Shown in pieces: positions 6,507-15,596 of a stretch of DNA of 64,000 bases. Every line of letters begins with the position of its first letter. The first letter of the stretch is position 1. A program made the translations under genes and the position numbers. Under the pieces are notes generated by a model that had not been told where the DNA came from, searched no databases, and saw nothing but the letters and a program-made list of their open reading frames with translations. Source of the stretch: Myceligenerans salitolerans (GTDB lineage: Bacteria > Actinomycetota > Actinomycetes > Actinomycetales > Cellulomonadaceae); the NCBI RefSeq assembly GCF_017349295.1, contig NZ_JAFMPK010000034.1:28632-92631 (forward strand). The letters run 5' to 3'.

Positions 6507-8465
6507 TCAGCCGACCGGGGTGAGCCGGAAGCGCTGGGTCACGGCGCCCGTGCACGGCTGCTGGGTGAAGCCCGTGCCGTCCGCGTCGGTCCCGGCGCCG
6601 AGGGTCAGGCAGCTGCCGCTGTGGCGGGCCGCGAACGTGTACGTGCCGCCGGTCGCGGCGGGGAGCCACTGCTGGTTGGTCCCGCCCACGTACGTCCACA
6701 GGTGTACGCGTGTGCCGTCGGCCACGGCGCCCGGACCGCCGTCGACGTCCCAGGACGTGCCCGCGTGCTGGTTCACGACCTGGTAGTGGCCGTCCGACGT
6801 GGCGCGGAACTGCCAGCGCTGGTTGGCCTGGGCGGCGTCGCCGCAGGCCCACTGCTGCAGGCTGGTGCCGTCGGCGGTGCCCCAGTCCGCGGCGTCGAGG
6901 CACTTCCCGCTCGCCTCCGGGATCACGTGGTACCAGGCCGCGGGGTCGATCCCGGGCGCCGGCCCGGCCCCCTGCGGATCCCACACGAACGTGGCCACGG
7001 AGCGGCCGGGCAGGGTGTAGGCGAGCGATCGCCCTTCGTCGGTGATCGAGAAGGTCCGGGCGCCGCCCGCGGAGTTCACCACGTAGGCGACGCGCGTGCC
7101 GTCCGGGTTCTGGAGGACGACGTTCCCCACGTCGCCCGAACCCGCGCCGGACCCGATCCGCCGGGCGCCGGCGTCCACGAACCTGGTGAGGTGGCCCAGC
7201 GTGTAGAACTCCGCGTTGCGGCTGACCGTTCCGCCGGCGATCTCGACGACGCCGTTGCAGCGGTCGTCGCAGTGACCCTGGTGCGGGCCGCCGTTCTCGT
7301 CGAGCGCGAGGTTCCAGGTGATGACGGTCTCGCCGCCGTTGCGCAGGTTGCGCACCACGAGGTTGTCGGCGTGCCACATGAGCGTGTCACCGAACGTGGC
7401 GGCCGGGTCGGCGCTGTCGGTGCCGGAGCACTCGGTGAAGTACACGCGTTCGCCGGCGTCCACGATCTGCGACTGCGCCTCGGGCGATCCGCCGTAGCAG
7501 TGGAAGGCCGCACCCTGGACACGCGCGATGTCGTTCGTGGACGCGAGCACCTGCAGCGGGTAGTCGGGACGGTCCCAGTTGTGGTCGTAGGACCACAGCT
7601 GGGTGTCGAGGCCGGCATCGGTCAGCGCGGCGTCGAGCACGCGGAGGAAGGCGGCCTGCTCGTCGGCCTGCATGTCGGTGGACGGGTAGCTCGTGGCGAA
7701 GAGCGGCTCGTTCTGCACGGTGAGGTCGGCGAGGTGCACGCCGGCGTCGTCGTACGCCTGGATCGTCCGGACCAGGTAGCCGGCGTAGTCGTCGTAGTGC
7801 TCGGGCAGCAGCTTGCCGCCGTTCAGTGAACCCCCGGACTTCATCCACGCGGGCGGTGACCACGGCGACCCCATGAACCGGATGCCGGGGTTCACCTCGA
7901 GCGCGCGGCGCAGGACGGGGAGGATCTCCTGCTCGTCGCGCGCGACGCTGAACGCCCCGGGCGTGTCCTCGTAGGTGTAGAAGGCGCCCGCGTTGAAGTC
8001 GCTGCTGCCGAGCGGCTGGCGCAGGTAGTTGAGACCGATGCCGTCGCCGTCCCGTGAGAACAGGGAGCGCAGCAGGTCGTCCCGTGCGCCGGGCGACAGG
8101 TCGTTGATCAGCGAGGCGGAGGCCTCCGTGACGGACGCGCCGGCGCCGGTGAAGCGCTGGTGCGTCGTACCGGCGTCGACGGCGATGTCGGTGGGGCGCG
8201 GCGTGGCGTCGAACGCGACGGGGCCGGCGTCGGCGAGCCGGCTGGCGCCGTCGGCCGTCGTGATCCAGACATCGGCGGTGGTCGGGGCGGCGACCCGGTC
8301 GGCGGCGGGGACGGGGCCGGACATGGAGCTGCCGGCCGGCAGGGCGGTGGCCGGGACGACGGCGATCGCGGCGCCGACGGCCGCGACGGCGACGGCGCTC
8401 AGCGCCGCGAGCGGCGCCCGGGCGGGTGATGGGCGGGTGGGTGATGGACGGGTGGTGCGCTTCAT
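6507..8465 (-). CDS. Secreted GH30 glycosidase with C-terminal ricin-type lectin domain
   Basis: Extracellular retaining glycosidase. 652 residues with a signal peptide (about 1-42; SAVAVAAVGAAIAVVPATALPA). The GH30 catalytic domain (about 90-500) shows the acid/base in LTVQNEPLF and the nucleophile in VYFTECSGTD. GSPWSPPAWMKSGGSLNGGKL is typical of glucosylceramidase-like GH30. The last ~130 residues are a beta-trefoil with NQRWQF, NQQWLP and TQRFRL, probably polysaccharide-binding. GAGGGAG precedes the ATG. A TetR gene and a palindrome lie upstream. Substrate (beta-1,6-glucan or similar) is inference. Confidence 0.93.
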   Translation of the reverse strand: MKRTTRPSPTRPSPARAPLAALSAVAVAAVGAAIAVVPATALPAGSSMSGPVPAADRVAAPTTADVWITTADGASRLADAGPVAFDATPRPTDIAVDAGTTHQRFTGAGASVTEASASLINDLSPGARDDLLRSLFSRDGDGIGLNYLRQPLGSSDFNAGAFYTYEDTPGAFSVARDEQEILPVLRRALEVNPGIRFMGSPWSPPAWMKSGGSLNGGKLLPEHYDDYAGYLVRTIQAYDDAGVHLADLTVQNEPLFATSYPSTDMQADEQAAFLRVLDAALTDAGLDTQLWSYDHNWDRPDYPLQVLASTNDIARVQGAAFHCYGGSPEAQSQIVDAGERVYFTECSGTDSADPAATFGDTLMWHADNLVVRNLRNGGETVITWNLALDENGGPHQGHCDDRCNGVVEIAGGTVSRNAEFYTLGHLTRFVDAGARRIGSGAGSGDVGNVVLQNPDGTRVAYVVNSAGGARTFSITDEGRSLAYTLPGRSVATFVWDPQGAGPAPGIDPAAWYHVIPEASGKCLDAADWGTADGTSLQQWACGDAAQANQRWQFRATSDGHYQVVNQHAGTSWDVDGGPGAVADGTRVHLWTYVGGTNQQWLPAATGGTYTFAARHSGSCLTLGAGTDADGTGFTQQPCTGAVTQRFRLTPVG

Positions 8466-8505
8466 CGCGGACTCCCTCGGTGGATGGACTGCGCGGCCAG
8501 CATAG

Positions 8506-8535
8506 CGCTACTTACCGAGTAGTCGGTAGGTAGCG
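8506..8535. promoter_or_regulatory. 30-bp palindrome, TetR operator shared by GH30 and tetR
   Basis: Inverted repeat with outer arms CGCTAC/GTAGCG and inner arms TACCGA/TCGGTA around GTAG; one mismatched pair (T/G) between inner and outer arms. It lies 40 bp upstream of the GH30 ATG. A TATGCT on the minus strand at 8499-8504 could be the GH30 -10, so a bound protein would block it. Confidence 0.75.
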
Positions 8536-8630
8536 CGCGCACCTTACGAGACGGTCCCGAGCGCCCTCAACGCCGGGCCTCGGCGAGACGTCGTCACCGC
8601 ACGCACGCCGCCGGTCCGTAGACTCGCCGG

Positions 8631-9275
8631 GTGACGAACGAGGCGGAGGAGCGACCCAGGGTCCGGCTCCCGACGGCGGAACGCCGGGCGGAGATCCTGC
8701 GGATCGCCATGGAGACGTTCGCGACGCGGGGCTACCAGAAGGCATCGCTGGCCGAGATCGCGACGCGTGCCGGACTCACCCAGGCGGGCGTGCTGCACCA
8801 CTTCCCGTCCAAGGCCGGGCTGCTGACCGGCGTGCTGGACCTGCGCGACGAGACGGACATCTCCGAGCTCGGTACCGAGCGGCCGCGCGGGCTCGCCTTC
8901 CTGCGCCACCTCGTGGAGACGGCACGCCGCAACACGGAGCGTGAGGGGATCGTGCGGCTGTACGCCGTGCTCGCCGCGGAGAGCGTGACCGAGGGACACC
9001 CGGCGCACGACTACTTCGAGGGCCGGTACCGGGGACTGCGCGCGATCCTGGTCGACGCGCTCGAGGAGGCGCGTGGCCAGGGCGAGCTGTCCGCGGATCT
9101 CGATGCCCGGACCTGCGCGAGCATCATCATCGCCGTCATGGACGGCCTTCAGGTCCAGTGGCTCCTGGAGCCCGGCTCGGTCGACATGGCCGCTGCCACG
9201 CAGTCGACGATCGAGCGCCTGATCGGCCGTGCCCTCCCGGAGAGTCCTCGCCCGGGATCCGCCGACCAATCCTGA
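8631..9275 (+). CDS. TetR-family regulator, probable repressor of the divergent GH30
   Basis: 214 residues. N-terminal HTH (about 18-64) with ETFATRGYQKASLAEIATRAGLTQAGVLHHFPSKAGLL; the rest is a helical ligand domain. The GTG at 8631 follows a TAGACT hexamer (8619-8624) by 6 bases, so the message is probably leaderless. Divergent from GH30 across the 30-bp palindrome, the classical arrangement for local and autogenous repression. The inducer is unknown; a breakdown product of the GH30 substrate would be logical. Confidence 0.88.
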   Translation: MTNEAEERPRVRLPTAERRAEILRIAMETFATRGYQKASLAEIATRAGLTQAGVLHHFPSKAGLLTGVLDLRDETDISELGTERPRGLAFLRHLVETARRNTEREGIVRLYAVLAAESVTEGHPAHDYFEGRYRGLRAILVDALEEARGQGELSADLDARTCASIIIAVMDGLQVQWLLEPGSVDMAAATQSTIERLIGRALPESPRPGSADQS

Positions 9276-9289
9276 ACGTCGGAGCCGGA

Positions 9290-9946
9290 CTACGCCGCCG
9301 CCCGGGCCACCGCGTCGGCGACGGGGGTGTCCCCGCCCACGAGGTTCCACTGGTGGCCGACGGCGGCGTCGTCGTCCAGCACCGCGGCCAGCACCGCGGC
9401 GACGTCGGCCCGGGTGACGTCGCCGTGGGCGACCTCGGGGCCGAGGGCGACCAGGCCCGTGGCCGGGCCGTCGGTGAGCCGGCCCGGGCGGATGATCGTC
9501 CAGTCCAGGTCCGACGCACGCAGTGCCGCGTCCGCGTCGCGCTTCGCCTCGACGTACGCCCGCCACACCTCTCCCCGGTCCGGCGACGGCAGATGGTCGA
9601 CACCGATCGCCGACACCTGCACGAACCGCGAGATCCCGGCCTCGGTCGCACCGTGGACCGACTTGAGCGACCCCTCCAGGTCGACCGTCTGCTTCCGTTC
9701 GATGTTGCCGTCCGGCCCGCCACCCGCCGCGAACACCACCGCGTCGCAGCCGGAGAACGCCTCGGCGAAGTCGGTCGCCTCCGCCTGTTCGATGTCCAGG
9801 AGGCGGACCTCGGCCCCCAGACGCCGCAGCTCGTCGTGGTAGGACTCGTTCCGCACGAGCGCGACGGGCTGGTGGCCGGCCTCGACCAGGAGCGGGTGGA
9901 GCTGCAGAGCGACCTTTCCGTGGCCGCCGACGATCGCGATGCGCAT
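9290..9946 (-). CDS. NAD(P)-binding atypical SDR (NmrA/YwnB-like)
   Basis: 218 residues from the ATG at 9946 (MRIAIVGGHGKVALQLHPLL), which holds the Rossmann nucleotide loop GGHGKV. An ATG three codons upstream is also possible. VVFAAGGGPDG, SRFVQVSAIGVD and DWTIIRPGRLTDGP match NAD(P)H-binding epimerase-like proteins annotated as atypical SDRs; no classical YxxxK. TATCGT on the minus strand just upstream could be a -10 of a near-leaderless transcript. Substrate unknown. Convergent with the TetR gene, divergent from the SARP-type regulator. Confidence 0.82.
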   Translation of the reverse strand: MRIAIVGGHGKVALQLHPLLVEAGHQPVALVRNESYHDELRRLGAEVRLLDIEQAEATDFAEAFSGCDAVVFAAGGGPDGNIERKQTVDLEGSLKSVHGATEAGISRFVQVSAIGVDHLPSPDRGEVWRAYVEAKRDADAALRASDLDWTIIRPGRLTDGPATGLVALGPEVAHGDVTRADVAAVLAAVLDDDAAVGHQWNLVGGDTPVADAVARAAA

Positions 9947-10034
9947 ACGCCCCACGATACGGGCGACCTCTCACGAGTCGAGACAGCGACCCACTTTGCT
10001 GGCCAGATGCCCGGACGCAGGACATCATCGGCGC

Positions 10035-12932
10035 GTGACCGATGCCGCGCACGACGACGCCGGCCCGGCCGGCGCCCGGCGCGCCGCCGCCGGGCAGCCG
10101 CCCGAGCCGCCGGGCCCCGTGGAGATCCGGCTCCTCGGTGCGCCCGAGATCGTCGCCGGCACAGGTCCGGTCGAACTCGCCGGCAGACCGCTCGCCCTGC
10201 TGGCCGTCCTCGCGCTCTCGCCCGGCGAGCCGCTCCCGGCCGAGACGCTGACGGACCGGCTCTGGGACCCGCAGGACCTGCCCGCGCGGCCACGCGCGAC
10301 GTTGCAGACCTACGTGGCGCGGCTGCGCGGCGCGCTCGGCGCGGAGGTCGTCGAGACGGTCCGGACCGGCTACCGGCTCGCCGCCTCCCGCGTGACGGTC
10401 GACGTCGACCGGTTCGCCGAGCTCGCGGCACGTGACCTCGGCGCCTCCGCCGGCGAGCGGCACCGGGACCTGTCCGACGCACTGGCCCTCTGGCGCGGGG
10501 ACCCCTTCCACGACGTCGCCTCCGGCTGGCTCGCCACCGAGGCCCGCCGCCGGCTCACCGCCCAGTACCTCGACGTGCTCGAGGAAGCGGCCGATCTCGA
10601 CAGGCAGGCGGGGGAGCCCCTCCGGCGCCTGCACGACGTCCGAGCCGCCTGCGCGGCGCACCCCTTCCGGGAGTCGCTGTGGTCGCGTCTGCTGCTGGCC
10701 CTCCAGGCCGCCGGACGCCGCGCGGAGGCGCTCGCCGAGTACGAACGCCTGCGCGCCGGGCTCGCCGGTGAGCTTGGTGTCGACCCGGCCCCCGAACTGC
10801 GCGACCTGCACTCCGTCCTGCTCCGCGACGGGCCCGCCGGCGGGGGACCGGACCCGGACGTGCCCCGGCAGCTCCCGGCGGACGTCACCGACTTCACCGG
10901 TCGCGAGAGCCTGCTCGCCGCCCTCGACGCGAGACTTCCCCGCGACGGCGGTCGCTCCGTCGTCGTGCTGCACGGCCCCGGCGCCGTCGGCAAGACGACG
11001 CTCGCCGTGCACTGGGCACACCGCGTCCAGGAACGCTTCCCGGGGGGCACGCTCTACCTCAACCTGCGCGGCTTCGGACCGGGGCCCGCCGCGAGCGCCT
11101 CCGAGGCGCTCACCACGATGCTCGGCACGCTCGGAGTTCCCGCGGCCGCCGTCCCGAACGATCCCGACGGTGCCGCCGCCCTGCTGCGCAGCAAGCTGTC
11201 CGGGCGTAGCACCCTTCTGGTGTTCGACAACGCCCGGGACGCCGAGCAGCTCCGACCACTCCTGCCCGCGTCGGCCGCCTGCGTCGTGGTGACCAGCCGC
11301 AAGACACTCCGTGGCCTCTCGGCAAGGGGCGAGGGCGAGGCACTGGCGGTGCGGCCGCTGACCGAGGAGGAGTCCGTCGCTCTCCTGCGCGAGGGTCTCG
11401 ACGAGGGGTTCCGCGCTCCCGAGCACGCCTCCGCCCTCACCCGGCTCGCCCAGCTCACCAGCGGGTTTCCCCTCGCGGTGCGTCTGGTCGCCGAGAACCT
11501 CCGCCGGCATCGAGCGGAAGGGCGGGACCCGGCCGCCGCTCTCCACGCCGTCGGCCGTGAGCTGACGGACGAGAACAGCCGCCTCGACGCCCTGGACGCC
11601 GACGGCGACCCGCTCGCGGATCTGCGGGCCGTGTTCTCCTGGTCCTACCGGGCGCTCGACGACGCGGCCGCCCGCATGTTCCGGCTCGTCGCGCTTCACC
11701 CCGCCGGTGGTTTCGGCGTTCCCGCCGCAGCCTCGCTCGCGGCCCTCGACGTCCGGACCGCCCGTAGGCTGCTCGTGCGCCTCGTCGACGCCAGTCTCCT
11801 GGACGTCGTCGCACCGGACCGGTACGGGATGCACGACCTGCTGCGCGCCTATGCCGCCGATCTGCTGCGCGGTGACCGCGCCGAGACCGACGAGGCCCTG
11901 CCGCGACTGCTGACCTGGGCCGTGCGAAGCGCGTACGCGGCGACGACGACGTTGCGCGCCGACCTCACACAGACCGACGACGGGCAGCGTGCACCGGGAG
12001 CCGTCGTGGAGACGTTCGAGGACTCCGCGCAGGCCTCCGCCTGGCGCCGGACGGAGGGCGAAGGCCTGCTCCGGCTGGTCGAGGACGCCGTGGCGACACC
12101 GCATCGGGTCGCCGCGGGCTGGCTCGCGATCCGCCTGTTCGACTACATCCGGGCGGCGAGAATGCCGGAGGACGCCGTGCGGCTCTCGGAACTCGTGCTG
12201 CGCTCGCTGGGCGGTGAGGGAACCGGTGACCTGCGCGGGCTGCTGCTCAACGCCCTCGCCGTCGGCCACGCCCGCTGCGGCCGGATCGACACCGCGGAAC
12301 GGGTGCTCCTGGAGGCTCGGGAGCACCTCGCGAGCCACGGCACGGGGCACGCCGACATGGTGGTGCGGGGCAACCTCGCGCGCGTGTACGCGCTGGAGGG
12401 CCGAGGCGACGAAGCGGTCGCGCTCGCGAGGGCGAGCAGCGGGACGGGCGCGGAGCCGGCAGATCGTCTCACGTGGGATCGCCTGGCCGCACTGATGGAT
12501 GTCTACCGCGAGCTGCGCCACATCCCCGAGATGATCGCGGTCGCGGACGAGATGCTCGCGGCCCTGGGGGCCGTCGGCGGGCGGCGGGCCGCCGTCACCC
12601 GGTACACCCGGGCCCGGGGTCACCTGAGCCTGGGCCGGCCCGACATCGCGCGGGAGGACGCCCGGCTCGCGGTCACGGGCTATCTGGAGTCGGGCGAACC
12701 GTGGCGTGCCGCCGGTGCCCTCCGTCTCCTCGGAGAGATCGAGGCCGCGGCGGGCAACGGCCCCGAGGCGGTCGCGGCGTGGCGTGAGGCGCTCGCCATC
12801 GTCGACGCCACGGGTGAGCTCGACGCCACGGACGACCTCAGCCGTCAACTGCTCATCGACTACATCGCGGGCGTGGCCGCGGCCGACGCCAGCGCGGGCC
12901 GAGCCTCCACCGTGGTGGCCGGACCCGCCTGA
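10035..12932 (+). CDS. AfsR/SARP-type regulator with BTAD, NB-ARC and TPR domains
   Basis: Large transcriptional activator of 965 residues. Order: OmpR-like winged helix (about 25-110), bacterial transcriptional activation domain (about 115-260; GDPFHDVASGWLATEARRRL, LGVDPAPELRDL), NB-ARC ATPase (about 280-560) with Walker A GPGAVGKTTL and Walker B TLLVFDN, a winged region (YGMHDLLRAYAADLL), then TPR-like helices. The GTG at 10035 is chosen because upstream codons are not conserved-looking. Usually activates secondary metabolism or antibiotic genes after an ATP-dependent switch. Its 3' end overlaps the opposite-strand gene by 73 bp. Confidence 0.9.
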   Translation: MTDAAHDDAGPAGARRAAAGQPPEPPGPVEIRLLGAPEIVAGTGPVELAGRPLALLAVLALSPGEPLPAETLTDRLWDPQDLPARPRATLQTYVARLRGALGAEVVETVRTGYRLAASRVTVDVDRFAELAARDLGASAGERHRDLSDALALWRGDPFHDVASGWLATEARRRLTAQYLDVLEEAADLDRQAGEPLRRLHDVRAACAAHPFRESLWSRLLLALQAAGRRAEALAEYERLRAGLAGELGVDPAPELRDLHSVLLRDGPAGGGPDPDVPRQLPADVTDFTGRESLLAALDARLPRDGGRSVVVLHGPGAVGKTTLAVHWAHRVQERFPGGTLYLNLRGFGPGPAASASEALTTMLGTLGVPAAAVPNDPDGAAALLRSKLSGRSTLLVFDNARDAEQLRPLLPASAACVVVTSRKTLRGLSARGEGEALAVRPLTEEESVALLREGLDEGFRAPEHASALTRLAQLTSGFPLAVRLVAENLRRHRAEGRDPAAALHAVGRELTDENSRLDALDADGDPLADLRAVFSWSYRALDDAAARMFRLVALHPAGGFGVPAAASLAALDVRTARRLLVRLVDASLLDVVAPDRYGMHDLLRAYAADLLRGDRAETDEALPRLLTWAVRSAYAATTTLRADLTQTDDGQRAPGAVVETFEDSAQASAWRRTEGEGLLRLVEDAVATPHRVAAGWLAIRLFDYIRAARMPEDAVRLSELVLRSLGGEGTGDLRGLLLNALAVGHARCGRIDTAERVLLEAREHLASHGTGHADMVVRGNLARVYALEGRGDEAVALARASSGTGAEPADRLTWDRLAALMDVYRELRHIPEMIAVADEMLAALGAVGGRRAAVTRYTRARGHLSLGRPDIAREDARLAVTGYLESGEPWRAAGALRLLGEIEAAAGNGPEAVAAWREALAIVDATGELDATDDLSRQLLIDYIAGVAAADASAGRASTVVAGPA

Positions 12933-13993
12933 CCGGGGGTGCCCGCGCGGGACGCGGCCGGGTGCACGGGACGCGGGGGAGCGGACTCCGCCCGGTGCGG
13001 CCGCCGGGCGGCGGGCTCGCCGTGGTCGGCTCCCGCCAGCAGCCGGGCGCCCAGGGACGTGAGGGTGTGGACCACGTAGCGTCCGTCGCGCCGGGACACG
13101 ACCAGGCCTGCCTGGCGCAGGACGGCGGCGTGCTGCGACGCGGACGCGGCCGAGGTGGCCGTGCGACGTGCCAGTGCGCCCGTTGTCACCGGCGTGACCA
13201 GCGCCCGCAACGCCGCGGCGCGGGTACGGCCGAGCAGGAGCGCGAGCGCGCCGGCGGACTCCTCGTACCGGCGCGACCCGTACGGGGCGTGCACGAGGGG
13301 CAGTACGAGCGTCGGCTCCAGAGCAGGGTCCTCGAAGCTGACGGGCGTCTCCCCGCAGAAGTAGGACGGAACGAGCCGGAGGCCACGGCCCCCCAGGTAG
13401 AGGTCCCGGTCACGCCTCCCGTCGTCGATCCGCAGCACCCGGCCGGACCATGTGACGGCCGGGTGCAGCGCCGCCAGCGCCTCCTGCGTCCCGCCGGTCA
13501 CCAGCGCGTGTGCCCGGGCGGCACGATCCGTCTCCACGGCCGACCGCACACGGCTCCACACCGGCGCGACGGCGTGGGCGTGGTAGGCCGTGATCGTCAG
13601 CCGGAGACCGTGCAACGCGTGCCGCCTCCCACCGGCGAGCTGCCGTACCCAGCCGGACACGGGCCTTGCGACGTCGAGCCGGGAGAGCTCCGTGGCGATC
13701 CGTCGCGCGGGCGTGCCGAGCACGGCGTCGACCCCCGTGGTGAGGTCGTCGCTGCCCGTCTCCGGGACGAGGAAGTCCGGGGCGTACCCGCGCGACGGCG
13801 TGAGGTGCAGGTACGGCACCGCCCGCCGGGGAAGGTCCGGGACCACCGCGGCACGCCACCGTGCGAGCTCTCCTCGTGCCCCTTCCGGGTCGTTCACGAG
13901 GCGCGCGCTCAGCCGGGTCTCCCACAGCGGGTCGGCCTCCGCCGCCAGCCGGACACGCCCGAGGTCGTCGGCGGTGAAATGGATCCGCAGCAT
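12860..13993 (-). CDS. ArsR-like winged-helix regulator (DUF5937-type N-terminus)
   Basis: 377 residues. The N-terminus MLRIHFTADDLGRVRLAAEADPLWE and the middle (LRLVPSYFCGETPV, VLPLVHAPYG) resemble actinobacterial DUF5937/ArsR proteins. The HTH lies at about 255-325 (TSAASASQHAAVLRQAGLVVSRRDGRYVVHTLTSLG). The last ~50 residues are low-complexity Ala/Pro/Arg and are encoded over the 3' end of the convergent SARP gene, so a shorter ancestral product is likely. No metal-binding Cys cluster. Target unknown. Confidence 0.8.
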   Translation of the reverse strand: MLRIHFTADDLGRVRLAAEADPLWETRLSARLVNDPEGARGELARWRAAVVPDLPRRAVPYLHLTPSRGYAPDFLVPETGSDDLTTGVDAVLGTPARRIATELSRLDVARPVSGWVRQLAGGRRHALHGLRLTITAYHAHAVAPVWSRVRSAVETDRAARAHALVTGGTQEALAALHPAVTWSGRVLRIDDGRRDRDLYLGGRGLRLVPSYFCGETPVSFEDPALEPTLVLPLVHAPYGSRRYEESAGALALLLGRTRAAALRALVTPVTTGALARRTATSAASASQHAAVLRQAGLVVSRRDGRYVVHTLTSLGARLLAGADHGEPAARRPHRAESAPPRPVHPAASRAGTPGQAGPATTVEARPALASAAATPAM

Positions 13994-14076
13994 GCCGGGC
14001 CTCCGTCAGGTGGATGGTCGGGCGCCGTCCGGCACCCGTACCACCCAGCTGACCAGGCGTCGCTTTCAGATCGCTG

Positions 14077-15393
14077 TCACGCGGCTGTCGGTCGTCGCGT
14101 TCCCCGCCGGCCGTACGCCAGCCCGCGCAGCACCACCTCCGCGGGGCCCCGCGCGCCGCGGTTCTCCTGCCAGACGGCGAACACGACCGTCAGCCCCCAC
14201 ACCCCCACGGCGTAGAGCAGCATCGACCACGACGACAGGTGCTCGCCCAGGCCGAGGCCCCAGGCGGCGAGCACCGGCGCGCACAGCACCGACTGCAGCA
14301 GGTAGCAGGTCAGGGAACGCTTGCCCACGGCCTGCAGCGCCCCCGCGACCGGCCCGTCGACCTGGAGCGCGCTCGTGAGCCGGACGCCGGGCGCCGGAGC
14401 CTCGCGCCGCCGCCGGGCGACGGCGCGCCCCACGAGGCCGAAGAGCGCGACGTACCCCAGGCCGCCGAAGAAGCCCGTGAACGCCTGGACCAGTTCGAAG
14501 ACCCAGGCCGACACGTCGGGGACGCGCAGCACGCCGACGTGGTAGAGATCGCCCGGAACCGCCCCCAGCATGCCGAGCGGGATGCCGATCGCCGCGACAC
14601 GGCGCAGCAGTGGCAGATGGTCCCCGGGATTCTCCAGGATCCGGCGGCGGCCGGCCCAGAAGGCGAGCAGGATCATGATCGGGACCACGAGCCCCAGGAC
14701 GCCCTGGCCCGCCGTGATGACGACCCACATACCGAGCCTGGCGCCGACGGAGGCGAGGTAGGAGTCCGTCGTCATCGAGGTGTCGTCGATCTGGAAGCTC
14801 GCCGCGAGCTCCGCCGCCTCCGCGGGCGGGAGCTGCGCGGTGAAGTACGCGCCGACGACGGCGAGCGCCGTGCCGATCGCCAGGAGACCCAGCAGGACGG
14901 ACGCCCACACGACGAGCGTGGTGTCCTTGCGGCGCAGGAAGAGCCACACCAGGAGCAGTCCGGCCAGGCCGTACGCGCCCAGGACGTCCCCCATCCAGAG
15001 CAGGGCCGCGTGGACGAGCCCGAAGATCAGGAGCCACAGGTTGCGGAACTGGAGCAGGCGTCCGGCCCGCTTCTCGGAGGTGCCGGCGGCCAGCTGCCGG
15101 GAGTACAGCTGCATCATCCCGTAGCCGAACATGAAGGCGAACATCGGATAGATGCGCAGGTCGACGAAGGTGATGATGAAGACGTCGGCCACCCGGTCGA
15201 GCCACGACCCGTCGACCGGGTGGGAACTGCCTGGCGAGGTCTCCCGACCCCACAGGTAGAACGGGGTGTTGGCGACGGCGATCAGCAGCAGCATGAAGCC
15301 GCGGGCGAGGTCGGGCGCGGGGGACCGCTCGGCGGCCCGGACGGGTCCGCGGGTGAGTGTGGTGGACACGAGGACATCGCAGCACGCGGACAC
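14077..15393 (-). CDS. DUF418-family polytopic membrane protein
   Basis: 438 residues with about ten membrane helices. PDLARGFMLLLIAVANTPFYLWG near the N-terminus and the C-terminal block GKRSLTCYLLQSVLCAPVLAAWGLGLG are DUF418 signatures (YeiB-like, related to membrane acyltransferases). The first ~25 residues are uncertain; a GTG start nine codons in would also fit. Function not established. Divergent from the first gene of the carrier-protein cluster. Confidence 0.85.
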   Translation of the reverse strand: MSACCDVLVSTTLTRGPVRAAERSPAPDLARGFMLLLIAVANTPFYLWGRETSPGSSHPVDGSWLDRVADVFIITFVDLRIYPMFAFMFGYGMMQLYSRQLAAGTSEKRAGRLLQFRNLWLLIFGLVHAALLWMGDVLGAYGLAGLLLVWLFLRRKDTTLVVWASVLLGLLAIGTALAVVGAYFTAQLPPAEAAELAASFQIDDTSMTTDSYLASVGARLGMWVVITAGQGVLGLVVPIMILLAFWAGRRRILENPGDHLPLLRRVAAIGIPLGMLGAVPGDLYHVGVLRVPDVSAWVFELVQAFTGFFGGLGYVALFGLVGRAVARRRREAPAPGVRLTSALQVDGPVAGALQAVGKRSLTCYLLQSVLCAPVLAAWGLGLGEHLSSWSMLLYAVGVWGLTVVFAVWQENRGARGPAEVVLRGLAYGRRGTRRPTAA

Positions 15394-15596
15394 GGGGAGC
15401 GCCAGGAAAGTCGGGACGTGCGGCCCGGCGTTCCGCGAGCTCGCCGCCGGTCGGGACCGCCCCTTCTCCGGGCGGCGGCAGAAGCCGGGACGACGTCACG
15501 ACGTTTTACCGTCTGTGCAGGTCGTGGCGCTGTATCGTCGGAACGGGTTCCGTCGGGACCGCCAGGGGGGCACTTCCTCGAACGCGCCTTGGAGGC

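Noticed and set aside
15357..15596. 80-codon extension of paralogue A
   Set aside because: Composition is not protein-like and the paralogue match begins only after 15597.
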